Below are positions 6,944-14,489 of a stretch of DNA of 15,807 bases, in pieces. Source of the DNA: CAZEPJ01 sp964514105 (GTDB taxonomy: Bacteria; Desulfobacterota; Desulfocorpusculales; Desulfocorpusculum); NCBI GenBank assembly GCA_964514105.1, contig CAZEPJ010000086.1:1-15807 (forward strand). The letters are read 5' to 3'. Position numbers and translations under genes: made by a program. Positions within the stretch are counted from its first letter, which is position 1. The number at the start of each line of letters is the position of its first letter. The notes under the pieces are model-generated. The model made no database searches. It saw only the letters and a program-made list of their open reading frames with translations, and was not told the origin of the DNA.

Positions 6944-8777
6944 TGCCCCTGTACATCCCCTCGATCAGCTCCTTGAACCGCTCGCTGACGAACTTGCGCT
7001 TGAGCTTCATGGTGGGGGTGATCTCGTCGTCGTCGGTGGTGAGCTTGATGTCGATCAGCCGGAATTGCTTGATCGTCTCCACCCGGGCAAACTGCCGGTT
7101 GACGACCTCCACCTCGTTGTCTATGAGCTTGATGATCTCCGGGGCGCGGGTCAGGCTCGCGTAGGTCGTGAAGGGGATCCGGTTGTCCTGGGCATACTTC
7201 ATCACGTTCTCCTCGTCGATCATGATGAGGGCCGTGAGGTACCTTCGCCCGTCCCCGATGACAACCGCATCGTTGATGTAGGGGCTGAACTTGAGCTGGT
7301 TCTCGATCTCCGAGGGGGTGATGTTCTTTCCCCCCGATGTGATGATGATGTCCTTCTTTCGGTCCGTGATGACGAGGTGCCCGTCCTCGTCCAACCTCCC
7401 CACGTCCCCCGTATGGAGCCACCCGTCCACGATGGCCTCCCGGGTCTTTTCGGGGTCATTGTAATAGCCCATGAAGACGTGGGGTCCCCGGATCAGGATC
7501 TCCCCGTCTTCGGCGATGCGGACCTCGGCCCTTGGGAGAGGCCTTCCCACCGTTCCGAACTTGACGTCGCCCTGGTAGTGGATGGTGGTGGGCCCGCAGT
7601 TCTCGGTCTGGCCGTACACCTCCCGCATGTCCAGGCCCAGGGCATGGTAAAACCGCAGGATATCAGGAGAGATGGGGGCGGCTCCGGAAAGCAGATATCT
7701 CGCCCGGTTCAGGCCGATGAACTTCTTCAGATTCCGGAGCACCGTCCAGTCGGCCAGGGCGAAGAGGGCTCGAAGGTGCAAGGGCACGGGGCGTTGGGAG
7801 AGGCGGCAGTCCGAGACCTTGCGGCCGATCCCCATGGCCCATCGGAACGCGACCTTCTCCAGGGGCGTGGAGTCCTTCATCCGCAGCACCAGGGCGGAGT
7901 AGAACTTCTCCCAGATGCGCGGGACCGCGAAGAACACGGTGGGCGCCACTTCCCGCATGTTCTCCGGCACCGTGTCCATTTCCTCCACGAAGTTGATGGT
8001 GTATCCCGCCTTGAGGGCGTTGAAGACCGAGACGTTGCGCTGTGCGATGTGGCAGAGGGGGAGAAAGGAGAGGAGCTCGTCCGTCTCAAAGCCCCGGTTG
8101 ACCTCGTCCTGCATCTCCACCACGTCCAGGATGTTCCGGTGGGAGATCATGGCCCCCTTGGGAGGCCCCGTGGTCCCAGATGTGTAGATGAGGATGGCCA
8201 GTTCCTCGGGCCGGGGTTCCCGGATGCGCCTCTCGAAGAGCCCGGGGTCCTGCTGGCCCAGTTCCCTGCCGCAGCGCAAAAGATCGTCGAAGCTCATGGC
8301 CATGGGGTCCTGAAAACGCCGCAACCCCTCCATATCGATGATGATGATCTTCTCCAGATGGGGAAGGTCTCCCCGCACCTCCAGGATCTTGTCCAGTTGC
8401 TCCTCGTCCTCGGCGATGTAGAATCGGGCTCCCGAGTGGGCCATGATGTAAGCGATCTGCTTGGGGGAGTCCGTGGTGTAGATGCCCACCGTCACCCCGC
8501 CGGCGCAGAGGATCCCCAGGTCGCTGTACAGCCATTGGGGCTTGTTCTCGCTGATGATGGCGACCCGATCCCCCTTCCGCATCCCCAGGGAGATGAGGCC
8601 CAGGGCCACGTGCTTGGCGTTCTCTCCATACTCCCGCCAAGGGATGTCCCGCCAGATGCCCAAGTCCTTCTCCCGCATGGCCGTGCGGTCCGCCCACTGG
8701 TGGACGCGCTGCCAGAACAGGGTCGGCACCGTATCCCGACTCGTCTCCGGCCCGGGCGTATGGGGGGTTCCGCTCAT
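6936..8777 (-). CDS. Long-chain-type acyl-CoA synthetase (AMP-forming), 613 aa
   Basis: An ATP-dependent acyl-CoA ligase that activates a carboxylic acid through an acyl-adenylate, probably the imported substrate of this cluster. The length and architecture match the bacterial FadD15/eukaryote-like long-chain group. Motifs in order are the P-loop YTSGTTGPPKG (about 198-208), YGQTE (388-392), GWLHTGD (452-458), the hinge block DRKKDIIITSGGKNITPSE (472-490), and a C-terminal TPTMKLKRK with the likely adenylation Lys. There is no signal peptide or obvious membrane segment. The ATG at 8777 follows GGAGG at 4 nt, 36 nt after livF. Placement inside a Liv transporter cluster suggests import coupled to CoA activation. 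Chain length or aromatic preference cannot be told. Confidence 0.94.
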   Translation of the reverse strand: MSGTPHTPGPETSRDTVPTLFWQRVHQWADRTAMREKDLGIWRDIPWREYGENAKHVALGLISLGMRKGDRVAIISENKPQWLYSDLGILCAGGVTVGIYTTDSPKQIAYIMAHSGARFYIAEDEEQLDKILEVRGDLPHLEKIIIIDMEGLRRFQDPMAMSFDDLLRCGRELGQQDPGLFERRIREPRPEELAILIYTSGTTGPPKGAMISHRNILDVVEMQDEVNRGFETDELLSFLPLCHIAQRNVSVFNALKAGYTINFVEEMDTVPENMREVAPTVFFAVPRIWEKFYSALVLRMKDSTPLEKVAFRWAMGIGRKVSDCRLSQRPVPLHLRALFALADWTVLRNLKKFIGLNRARYLLSGAAPISPDILRFYHALGLDMREVYGQTENCGPTTIHYQGDVKFGTVGRPLPRAEVRIAEDGEILIRGPHVFMGYYNDPEKTREAIVDGWLHTGDVGRLDEDGHLVITDRKKDIIITSGGKNITPSEIENQLKFSPYINDAVVIGDGRRYLTALIMIDEENVMKYAQDNRIPFTTYASLTRAPEIIKLIDNEVEVVNRQFARVETIKQFRLIDIKLTTDDDEITPTMKLKRKFVSERFKELIEGMYRGSA

Positions 8778-8813
8778 CTTTCCTCCACCCCTATTGCCTG
8801 TTGCCTGCCCTTT

Positions 8814-9581
8814 TCACCTCCACTTCTTCTTCCGCTTCCACCGCTTGGAGCCCCGGATGCCCTCCTCCCTCACCCCCAGGTAGAACTCCTTCACGTCCTC
8901 GTTTCTCAGGAGTTCATCACAGGCGTCGGCCAGGACGATCCGTCCCAGCTCCAGGATGTAGCCGCGATGGGCCAGGGTCAGGGCCATGTGCGCGTTCTGC
9001 TCCACCATGAGGATGGTGGCCTTCTGCTCCTCGTTGATCCGCCGGGTGATGCGGAAGATCTCCCGCACCAGGAGCGGCGAGAGGCCCAGGGACGGCTCGT
9101 CCATGAGCAACAGGCGCGGGCGCGCCATGAGGGCGCGGGCGATGGCCAGCATCTGCTGCTCGCCGCCGCTGAGGTTCCCGGCCATCTGCGAGGCCCTCGT
9201 CTGGAGGACCGGGAAGTACGTGTGGATCACCTCCAGGTCGCCCCTGACGCCCTCCCGGTCTCGCCTCAGATACGACCCCATGACCAGGTTGTCCCGCACC
9301 GTCAGGTCGTGAAAGACCTCCCGTCCCTCTGGCACGTGGGAGATCCCCAAACGCACCACCCGGTGGGGCTCCAGGCGGTCGATTCGCCGGCCTTGAAACT
9401 CGATGGCCCCTTTCTCCGGGTCCATGACGCCCGAGATGGTCTTGAGGATGGTCGTCTTGCCGGCGCCGTTGGCCCCGAGGATGGTGACGATCTGCCCCTC
9501 CTCCACCTCCAGGGAGACACCCTTGATGGCCATGATGGGGCCGTAGTACGTCTCAACGTTGCTGAGCTTGAGCAGCGCCAC
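8814..9581 (-). CDS. livF: Branched-chain-type ABC transporter ATPase LivF, 255 aa
   Basis: The second ATP-binding subunit of the Liv importer, cytoplasmic, driving transport with LivG. Walker A is GANGAGKT (36-43), the signature LSGGEQQ (137-143), Walker B LLLMDEP (157-163), and VEQN (193-196) replaces the usual switch His region, as is typical of LivF. I choose the GTG at 9581, which has GGGAG 6 nt upstream and places ALLKLSNVETYYG at the N-terminus as in homologues; an ATG at 9611 would add ten residues of less typical sequence. The gene overlaps livG by 29 nt. The C-terminus ends in an unusually basic tail, RGSKRWKRKKKWR, beyond the normal end of the family. Confidence 0.93.
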   Translation of the reverse strand: MALLKLSNVETYYGPIMAIKGVSLEVEEGQIVTILGANGAGKTTILKTISGVMDPEKGAIEFQGRRIDRLEPHRVVRLGISHVPEGREVFHDLTVRDNLVMGSYLRRDREGVRGDLEVIHTYFPVLQTRASQMAGNLSGGEQQMLAIARALMARPRLLLMDEPSLGLSPLLVREIFRITRRINEEQKATILMVEQNAHMALTLAHRGYILELGRIVLADACDELLRNEDVKEFYLGVREEGIRGSKRWKRKKKWR

Positions 9582-10341
9582 CTTCTTCTCCCAGATAGGC
9601 CTTGACCACATCGGGGTGCCGGAGGACCTCCTCCGTAGTGCCCTGGGCGATGGGCTGGCCGAAATTGAGGGCCAGCACCCGGTCGCACGCCGATTGCACC
9701 AGGCGCATGTTGTGTTCCACGAGCAGGATGGTGATGCCCAGTTCCTCCACGATGTCCTCGATCCAGAAGGAGAGGTCCTCGGTCTCCTCCATGTTCATCC
9801 CCGAGGAAGGCTCGTCCAGGAGCAGCAGCTCCGGCTCCATGGCCAGGGCCCGGCCCAGCTCCACGATCTTCTGGACCCCGTACGGGAGGTTCGCCACGAG
9901 CTGATCCCGGCAGGCCTGAAGGTCCAGAAAGTCGATGACCTCCTCGGCCTTCTCCCGGCTCCCGATCTCCTGCCTTCGAACCGAGCCCGTGAAGAGCATC
10001 TCGGTCAGGAGGTTGGAACGGCGGTGTCGATGTCGGCCCAGCAGGAGGTTCTGGATGACCGTGGTGTGCTTGAACAGCTCCACATTCTGAAACGTGCGGG
10101 AAATCCCCAGATCGGCGATGCGGTGTGGGCTCAGTCGGCTGATCTCCTGGTCCTTGAACACGAACCGCCCTTCATCCAGGTCGTAAAACCGGTTGATGCA
10201 GTTGAAGATGGTCGTCTTGCCCGCGCCGTTGGGTCCCACGATGGCGAAGACCTCCCCCTTGCTCACCTCGAAGCTCACTCGGTTGAGGGCCCGGAGCCCC
10301 CCGAAACTGATAGAGACGTTATCCGCACAGAAGAAGGGCAT
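9553..10341 (-). CDS. livG: Branched-chain-type ABC transporter ATPase LivG, 262 aa
   Basis: The first ATP-binding subunit of the importer. Walker A is GPNGAGKT (36-43), the Q-loop lies in TFQNVELF (Gln85), the family-typical signature LPYGVQK is at 152-158 in place of LSGGQ, Walker B is LLLLDEP (172-178), and VEHN holds the switch His. The C-terminal BCA_ABC_TP_C-like segment TTEEVLRHPDVVKAYLG is present. The ATG at 10341 overlaps the livM stop as TGATG and has GAGAGG upstream inside livM. The tail GGAAQAQQR is short and unconserved. It is co-translated with livM and livF. Confidence 0.95.
   Translation of the reverse strand: MPFFCADNVSISFGGLRALNRVSFEVSKGEVFAIVGPNGAGKTTIFNCINRFYDLDEGRFVFKDQEISRLSPHRIADLGISRTFQNVELFKHTTVIQNLLLGRHRHRRSNLLTEMLFTGSVRRQEIGSREKAEEVIDFLDLQACRDQLVANLPYGVQKIVELGRALAMEPELLLLDEPSSGMNMEETEDLSFWIEDIVEELGITILLVEHNMRLVQSACDRVLALNFGQPIAQGTTEEVLRHPDVVKAYLGEEGGAAQAQQR
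9588..9592 (-). promoter_or_regulatory. Shine-Dalgarno that decides the livF GTG start
   Basis: GGGAG lies 6 nt ahead of the GTG at 9581 inside the end of livG. The start it supports matches the usual N-terminus of LivF proteins. Confidence 0.6.
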
Positions 10342-11414
10342 CAGTGCCTCTCGGCCTTGTAGTACTTCTTCTCCCGCCTGAAGGTCTCTCCCTTGTACAG
10401 GGGAAACATCTCGAAGTAGAACTTGAGCTTCAACCACCTCCCGTAGAGCCCCATGGGCTCGAACAGGATGAACAGGATGATCATCAGGCCGTACAGGGCC
10501 GGTTCGAGCCCTGTCTGGTCCCGCAGGAAGTGGGGCAGATACGCCTTGGTCTGGATGATGAGCTGGGGAAGGAAGATGACGAAGGCCGTGCCGAAGACCG
10601 CCCCGTGGAGGCTCCCCAGGCCTCCGATGATGACCATGACCAGCAGCTCGATGGAGAGCAGGATCGTGAAGCTCTCCGGGTTGATGAACAGGAGTTTGTG
10701 GGCGTACAGGCTCCCCGCCACCCCCGTGAAGAAGGCGCTCACGGCGAAGGCCAGGGTCTTGTACTTGGCCAGGCTGATCCCCATGGTCTGCGCCGCGATC
10801 TCGCTGTCTCGGATGGCGATCATGGCACGTCCTGTGGGGGAGCGCAGGAGGTTCCGGGCCGCCAGGAGGGTGAGGATCAGCACGGCCAGGGTGAGGTAGT
10901 AGTACCTCTGTTCCGAATCGAAGGAGAAGGGCCCGATGGCGGGCGGCGTGAGGTACATGCCCATGTTGCCCCGGGTGAGGGACTCCCACCGCACCAGGAC
11001 CTCGTCCACGACGAAGGCAAACCCCATGGTGGCGATGGCCAGGTAGAGTCCCGTGAGCCGCAGGGCGGGCAGGCCGATGACGACCCCCACCACCGCGGCC
11101 AGCATGCCGGACAGGGGAAGCGCCGCGATAAACGGCCCCCCCTTGCTGGTGAGGATCCCCGACGTGTAGGAACCGATGGCGAAAAAGGCGGCGTGACCCA
11201 GGGAGACCTGCCCCGTGTACCCGGTGAGCAGCATCAGGCCCACCGAGGCGATGGCGTAGATGCCGATGAAGGTGAACTGGGACAGGGTGTAGTCGTTGAT
11301 GGCAAACGGCAGGAGCAGGAGCCCCGCCACCAGGGCCAGGTACCAGAACAAGGTGCTCCGGTAGCGGAAGAGCCGGATGTCCTGCTCATAGCTCCGCTTC
11401 ATGAGAAAACGCAT
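10341..11414 (-). CDS. livM: Branched-chain-type ABC transporter permease LivM, 357 aa
   Basis: An inner-membrane permease subunit of the Liv importer, with about eight to nine hydrophobic segments. The family hallmark GYTGQVSLGHAAFFAIGSY lies near residues 64-82, and the cytoplasmic coupling-type segment SPTGRAMIAIRDSEIAAQTMGIS lies in the second half, followed by GGLGSLHGAVFG. The ATG at 11414 is 5 nt past the livH stop; a second ATG at 11402 is possible but has no ribosome site. After the last helix there is a charged tail of about 35 residues (YKGETFRREKKYYKAERH), seen in many transporters of this environmental subtype. The stop overlaps the livG start by one base. Confidence 0.95.
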   Translation of the reverse strand: MRFLMKRSYEQDIRLFRYRSTLFWYLALVAGLLLLPFAINDYTLSQFTFIGIYAIASVGLMLLTGYTGQVSLGHAAFFAIGSYTSGILTSKGGPFIAALPLSGMLAAVVGVVIGLPALRLTGLYLAIATMGFAFVVDEVLVRWESLTRGNMGMYLTPPAIGPFSFDSEQRYYYLTLAVLILTLLAARNLLRSPTGRAMIAIRDSEIAAQTMGISLAKYKTLAFAVSAFFTGVAGSLYAHKLLFINPESFTILLSIELLVMVIIGGLGSLHGAVFGTAFVIFLPQLIIQTKAYLPHFLRDQTGLEPALYGLMIILFILFEPMGLYGRWLKLKFYFEMFPLYKGETFRREKKYYKAERH

Positions 11415-11419
11415 GGGCC

Positions 11420-12310
11420 CTACACCTTCTTCTTTTCCTGGATGCCGAATAGGCCCTCGGGCCGGAACATCAGGACACCGATGAGGATGATGAATGCGGC
11501 GATGTCCTTCCAACCGATGGGGAGGTACATGCCGGCCAGGCTCTCGGTGACGCCGATGATGAGGCCCCCTACCATGGCCCCCGGGATGCTGCCGAATCCC
11601 CCCAATACCGCCGCGGGGAAGGCCTTGAGCCCGATGAACCCCATGTTCATATGCACAAAGGTGATGGGGGCCAGGAGGATCCCTGCAAAGCCCGCCACGG
11701 CCGCGCTGATCCCCCACGTGAGGGAGAAGACGCCCTTGGTGCTGATCCCCATGTAGACCGCAGCGAGCTGGTTCTGTGCGGTGGCCTGCAGGGCGATGCC
11801 GATGCGGGTGTATCGGAAGAAGCCGTAGAAAAGGAGGACCAGAAACAGGGTGAGCACGATGATGGCCAGGTGCTCCCACGAGATCACAAGCCCCCCGCTG
11901 CGAAGGGCCTGTTCGGTGAACGGGGTCTTGAAGGCGTACGTATCCGCGCCCCAACCGGGGATCATGCTGACCACGCTGCGGGCCAGGATGCCGAACCCGA
12001 TGGTCACCATGACGATGGAGAACGTCGGCTCGCCGATCAACGGGCGAAGCACCACCCGATCCAGCACCGTGCCGAACAGGCCCATGATGGCCACGGTGAG
12101 CACAAAGGCCGCCCAGTACGGCAGGTCCACCATGGCGATGAGGGTGTAGGCCACGAAGGCCCCGAGCATCATGAGCTCCCCTTGGGCGAAGTTCACCACC
12201 TCCGTGGCCTTGTAAATGAGGACGAAGCCCAGGGCCACCAGGCCATAGATGCAGCCGATGGCGACGCCGCTCAGGAGGCACTGGAGGAGCTCGTTGGCGA
12301 AGGTGGACAC
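11420..12310 (-). CDS. livH: Branched-chain-type ABC transporter permease LivH, 296 aa
   Basis: An inner-membrane permease that pairs with LivM to form the substrate channel. The family motif GLVALGFVLIYKATEVVNFAQGELMMLGAF lies near the N-terminus (quoted here only by its key run VNFAQGE), and PAAVLGGFGSIPGAMVGG closes the C-terminal half. I choose GTG at 12310, with GGAG 7 nt upstream, so that the protein starts STFANELLQCLLSG like its homologues; an in-frame ATG at 12427 would add 39 Arg/Ser-rich residues. This is the first gene of the long minus-strand cluster, with a candidate promoter and hairpin in its leader. Confidence 0.94.
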   Translation of the reverse strand: MSTFANELLQCLLSGVAIGCIYGLVALGFVLIYKATEVVNFAQGELMMLGAFVAYTLIAMVDLPYWAAFVLTVAIMGLFGTVLDRVVLRPLIGEPTFSIVMVTIGFGILARSVVSMIPGWGADTYAFKTPFTEQALRSGGLVISWEHLAIIVLTLFLVLLFYGFFRYTRIGIALQATAQNQLAAVYMGISTKGVFSLTWGISAAVAGFAGILLAPITFVHMNMGFIGLKAFPAAVLGGFGSIPGAMVGGLIIGVTESLAGMYLPIGWKDIAAFIILIGVLMFRPEGLFGIQEKKKV

Positions 12311-12346
12311 AGGGAGTCTCCGTCCTGTCCGGGCGTTCCGTCCTGA

Positions 12347-12379
12347 GGACGATCCCCTCAGAGCCGGGCGGGATCGTCC
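12347..12379 (-). promoter_or_regulatory. Leader hairpin upstream of livH
   Basis: GGACGATCCC (12347-12356) and GGGATCGTCC (12370-12379) are perfect inverted repeats, giving a 10-bp stem with a 13-nt loop, 37 nt ahead of the livH GTG. A second short palindrome, GTCCTGAGGAC, overlaps its livH-proximal arm at about 12340-12350. It may be an operator for a dimeric regulator or an RNA structure in the livH leader. No known riboswitch class is recognised. Confidence 0.45.
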
Positions 12380-12498
12380 GCGCGGGGAGGATCTGCGGGA
12401 GTCGCAGGGTGAGGACAGGACGAGCACCCCTTCCGGGGCCTCGACCCGGATTGCCGGCGGTGCGCAGCAGCGTCACAGAGAGCCGCAGAATGGGCTCG

Positions 12499-12527
12499 TA
12501 CTTACCAGTGTCGTCCCACCGTGTCAA
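12499..12527 (-). promoter_or_regulatory. Candidate promoter for the livH cluster
   Basis: On the minus strand there is a perfect TTGACA (12527-12522), then 17 nt, then TAAGTA (12504-12499). The -35 is ideal and the spacing is right, but the -10 is poor. It would give a leader of about 180 nt before livH that contains the 10-bp hairpin. It lies in the divergent gap with radC. Confidence 0.4.
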
Positions 12528-12594
12528 GACCGTCTGTCCGGGACCCATGGAAGTCGGCTGGCTTTCTTCATGGGTTTCTGGTAGGTTGGACCCC

Positions 12595-13314
12595 ATGGAG
12601 ATCGGCCACGAGGGGAAGAAGGGGGAAGGGCACCGCGAGAGGCTCCGGCACAAGTGCATGGAGCGGGGCTTGGACGCCCTCACGGACGAGGAGGTGCTGG
12701 AGCTGCTCCTGACCTTCGGGACCCCGCGCCGGGACTGCAAGCCGGCCGCCCGGGAGGCGATCCGCAAGTTCGGAGGCCTCCGGCGGACGCTCGAGGCCCC
12801 GCTGGCCCAACTCCTGCAGGTCCGCGGCATCGGACCCAAGAACGCCCTGGCCTTGCAGGTGATCCACGGGGTGGCCCGGCGGTTCCTGGAGGACCGCCTC
12901 AAGGAGGCCCCGTATCGCTTCGGGTCCTCGCACGAGGTCTTCGACTACCTCTACCACAGCATGCGGGACCTCCAGCGGGAGGTGTTCAAGGTCCTGTACC
13001 TCAACAGCCAAAACCGCATCCTTCACCTGGAGGAGCTCTTTCAGGGAAGCCTCACCGCCAGCGCCGTGTATCCCCGGGAGGTGATGAAGCGCGCCCTGGA
13101 GCTCTCCGCCGCGGGGCTGGTGTTCGCCCACAACCACCCGTCGGGCGACCCTACCCCCTCCGAGGACGACCTGCGCATCACGCGGGAGCTGTGCGGGGCG
13201 GGAAAGGTCATGGGGATCCGGGTCCTGGACCACCTCATCATCGGGGAGGGAAGGTATACCAGCCTGGCGGACCTGGGGCACATCCAGCGGTTCCAGGCGG
13301 AGGTGCGCTCCTAG
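12595..13314 (+). CDS. radC: RadC family JAB-domain protein, 239 aa
   Basis: A RadC/JAMM-domain protein of full length, the only plus-strand gene here. Its N-terminal UPF0758 part holds GHRERLRHKCMERG, ALTDEEVLELLL and a helix-hairpin-helix QVRGIGPKNALAL (about 75-87). The metal-binding JAMM motif is HNHPSGDPTPSEDD (189-202). The cellular role of RadC is uncertain; the old DNA-repair assignment is not supported by later work. The ATG at 12595 puts the conserved HRERLR near the N-terminus; in-frame ATGs upstream (for example 12547) give non-family sequence, and the ribosome site is weak in each case. Its stop TAG overlaps the stop of the convergent radical SAM gene. Confidence 0.93.
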   Translation: MEIGHEGKKGEGHRERLRHKCMERGLDALTDEEVLELLLTFGTPRRDCKPAAREAIRKFGGLRRTLEAPLAQLLQVRGIGPKNALALQVIHGVARRFLEDRLKEAPYRFGSSHEVFDYLYHSMRDLQREVFKVLYLNSQNRILHLEELFQGSLTASAVYPREVMKRALELSAAGLVFAHNHPSGDPTPSEDDLRITRELCGAGKVMGIRVLDHLIIGEGRYTSLADLGHIQRFQAEVRS

Positions 13315-14435
13315 GACCAGACCCCCGGGATCTCCCGGCCGCAGGCCCCGCACCGGCCATCTTTGAGGTTGGACGACCTGACCGTGAAGCCCACCCGGGC
13401 CAGAACGGTCTTGCGGCATTGGGGGCAGAGCGTGTTCTCCCCCCCGTGGCCGGGGACGTTTCCCAGGTACACGAATTCCAATCCCTCCTCCCGGGCGATG
13501 GAGCAGCAGCGCTCCAGGGTGGGGATGGGGGTGGGAGGGAGGTTCTGGACCTTGTAGCTGGGGTGAAAACGGGCGAAGTGAACGGGGACGTGGGGAGCGA
13601 GCTCGCCGTGTATCCAGCGGGCCATCTCCCGGATCTCAGAGGGGGCGTCGTTCTGGGTGGGGAGGATCAGGACCACGATCTCCGTCCAGATCCCCCAGCG
13701 CACGAGGCGGCGCAGGGTCTCCTGGACGGGCCTCAGCTCCCCCTTGCAGAGCTCCCGGTAGAACCGCTCGGTGAACGCCTTGAGATCCACCTTGAAGGCG
13801 GCCACGTGATCGCACAGGCGCCGCAGCGGCTCCTCGTTGATGAACCCGTTGCTGACGACCACCGATCGGACGCCCTGCCTCTTTCCTTCCACAGCGGTGT
13901 CGTACATGAATTCGTAGAAGGTCACGGGCTCGGAATAGGTGTAGGCGACGGTCTCGCAGCGGCTCTCCCGGGCCCGGCGCACCACCTCCGCCGGGGGCAT
14001 GTGGAGGCTCCTGACCTGCTCCGGCCGGAACTGGGCGATCTGCCAGTTCTGGCAGAATTGGCATTCGAAGTTGCAGCCCGCCGCGGCGATGGAGAAGGAG
14101 TGGCTCCCCGGGAGCACGTGGAAGAAGGGTTTTTTCTCGATGGGATCCACGTTGACGGCGCACGGGCGGGAGTGGACGAGGGTGTAGTACTTCCCATCCC
14201 GGTTCTCCTTGTTGCCGCAGTACCCCCGCTCCAGCTCCGCCACACGGCACCGCTTGGGGCAGATCTCGCACTCGATGCGCCCGTCGCCCAGGGCCTTGTA
14301 GAAGGGGACCTCCGCCAGGCCTTCATCGGACCCTTCCGCCGCGTGCGCAGGCGCCGTTCGGGAATGCCCCAGGCCCGCGGCAAAGGCCGCGCCACCCAGG
14401 GCCTTGACGAATTGCCTGCGACTGCAGCATCCCAT
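13311..14435 (-). CDS. amrS: AmmeMemoRadiSam system radical SAM enzyme with Tat signal, 374 aa
   Basis: A radical SAM enzyme of the AmmeMemoRadiSam group; the reaction is unknown to me. The 4Fe-4S motif is CNFECQFC (Cys121, 125, 128) after AAAG. An N-terminal Cys cluster, C56, C59, C63 and C73 (ECEICPKRC, GYCGN), and a C-terminal zinc-ribbon-like pair (CPQC, CGAC) with IPGVW near the end are typical of the family. Residues 1-32 look like a twin-arginine signal: SRRQFVKALGG, a weakly hydrophobic Ala/Gly stretch, and AHA as cleavage site. Export would be odd for a SAM enzyme, so the segment may instead be an uncleaved or vestigial leader. A strong GGGGGAGGG ribosome site precedes the ATG at 14435. 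The AMMECR1 and MEMO partners are not in the window. Confidence 0.9.
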   Translation of the reverse strand: MGCCSRRQFVKALGGAAFAAGLGHSRTAPAHAAEGSDEGLAEVPFYKALGDGRIECEICPKRCRVAELERGYCGNKENRDGKYYTLVHSRPCAVNVDPIEKKPFFHVLPGSHSFSIAAAGCNFECQFCQNWQIAQFRPEQVRSLHMPPAEVVRRARESRCETVAYTYSEPVTFYEFMYDTAVEGKRQGVRSVVVSNGFINEEPLRRLCDHVAAFKVDLKAFTERFYRELCKGELRPVQETLRRLVRWGIWTEIVVLILPTQNDAPSEIREMARWIHGELAPHVPVHFARFHPSYKVQNLPPTPIPTLERCCSIAREEGLEFVYLGNVPGHGGENTLCPQCRKTVLARVGFTVRSSNLKDGRCGACGREIPGVWS

Positions 14436-14489
14436 GCGGCCCTCCCCCTGTGCCGTGCCATTTCATCATAGCACAACGCGCAGGTGGGG

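Noticed and set aside
6783..9605. A 940-codon plus-strand open frame opposite the CoA ligase and livF
   Set aside because: The minus strand carries intact, motif-complete genes over the whole stretch, so this frame is a compositional artefact.
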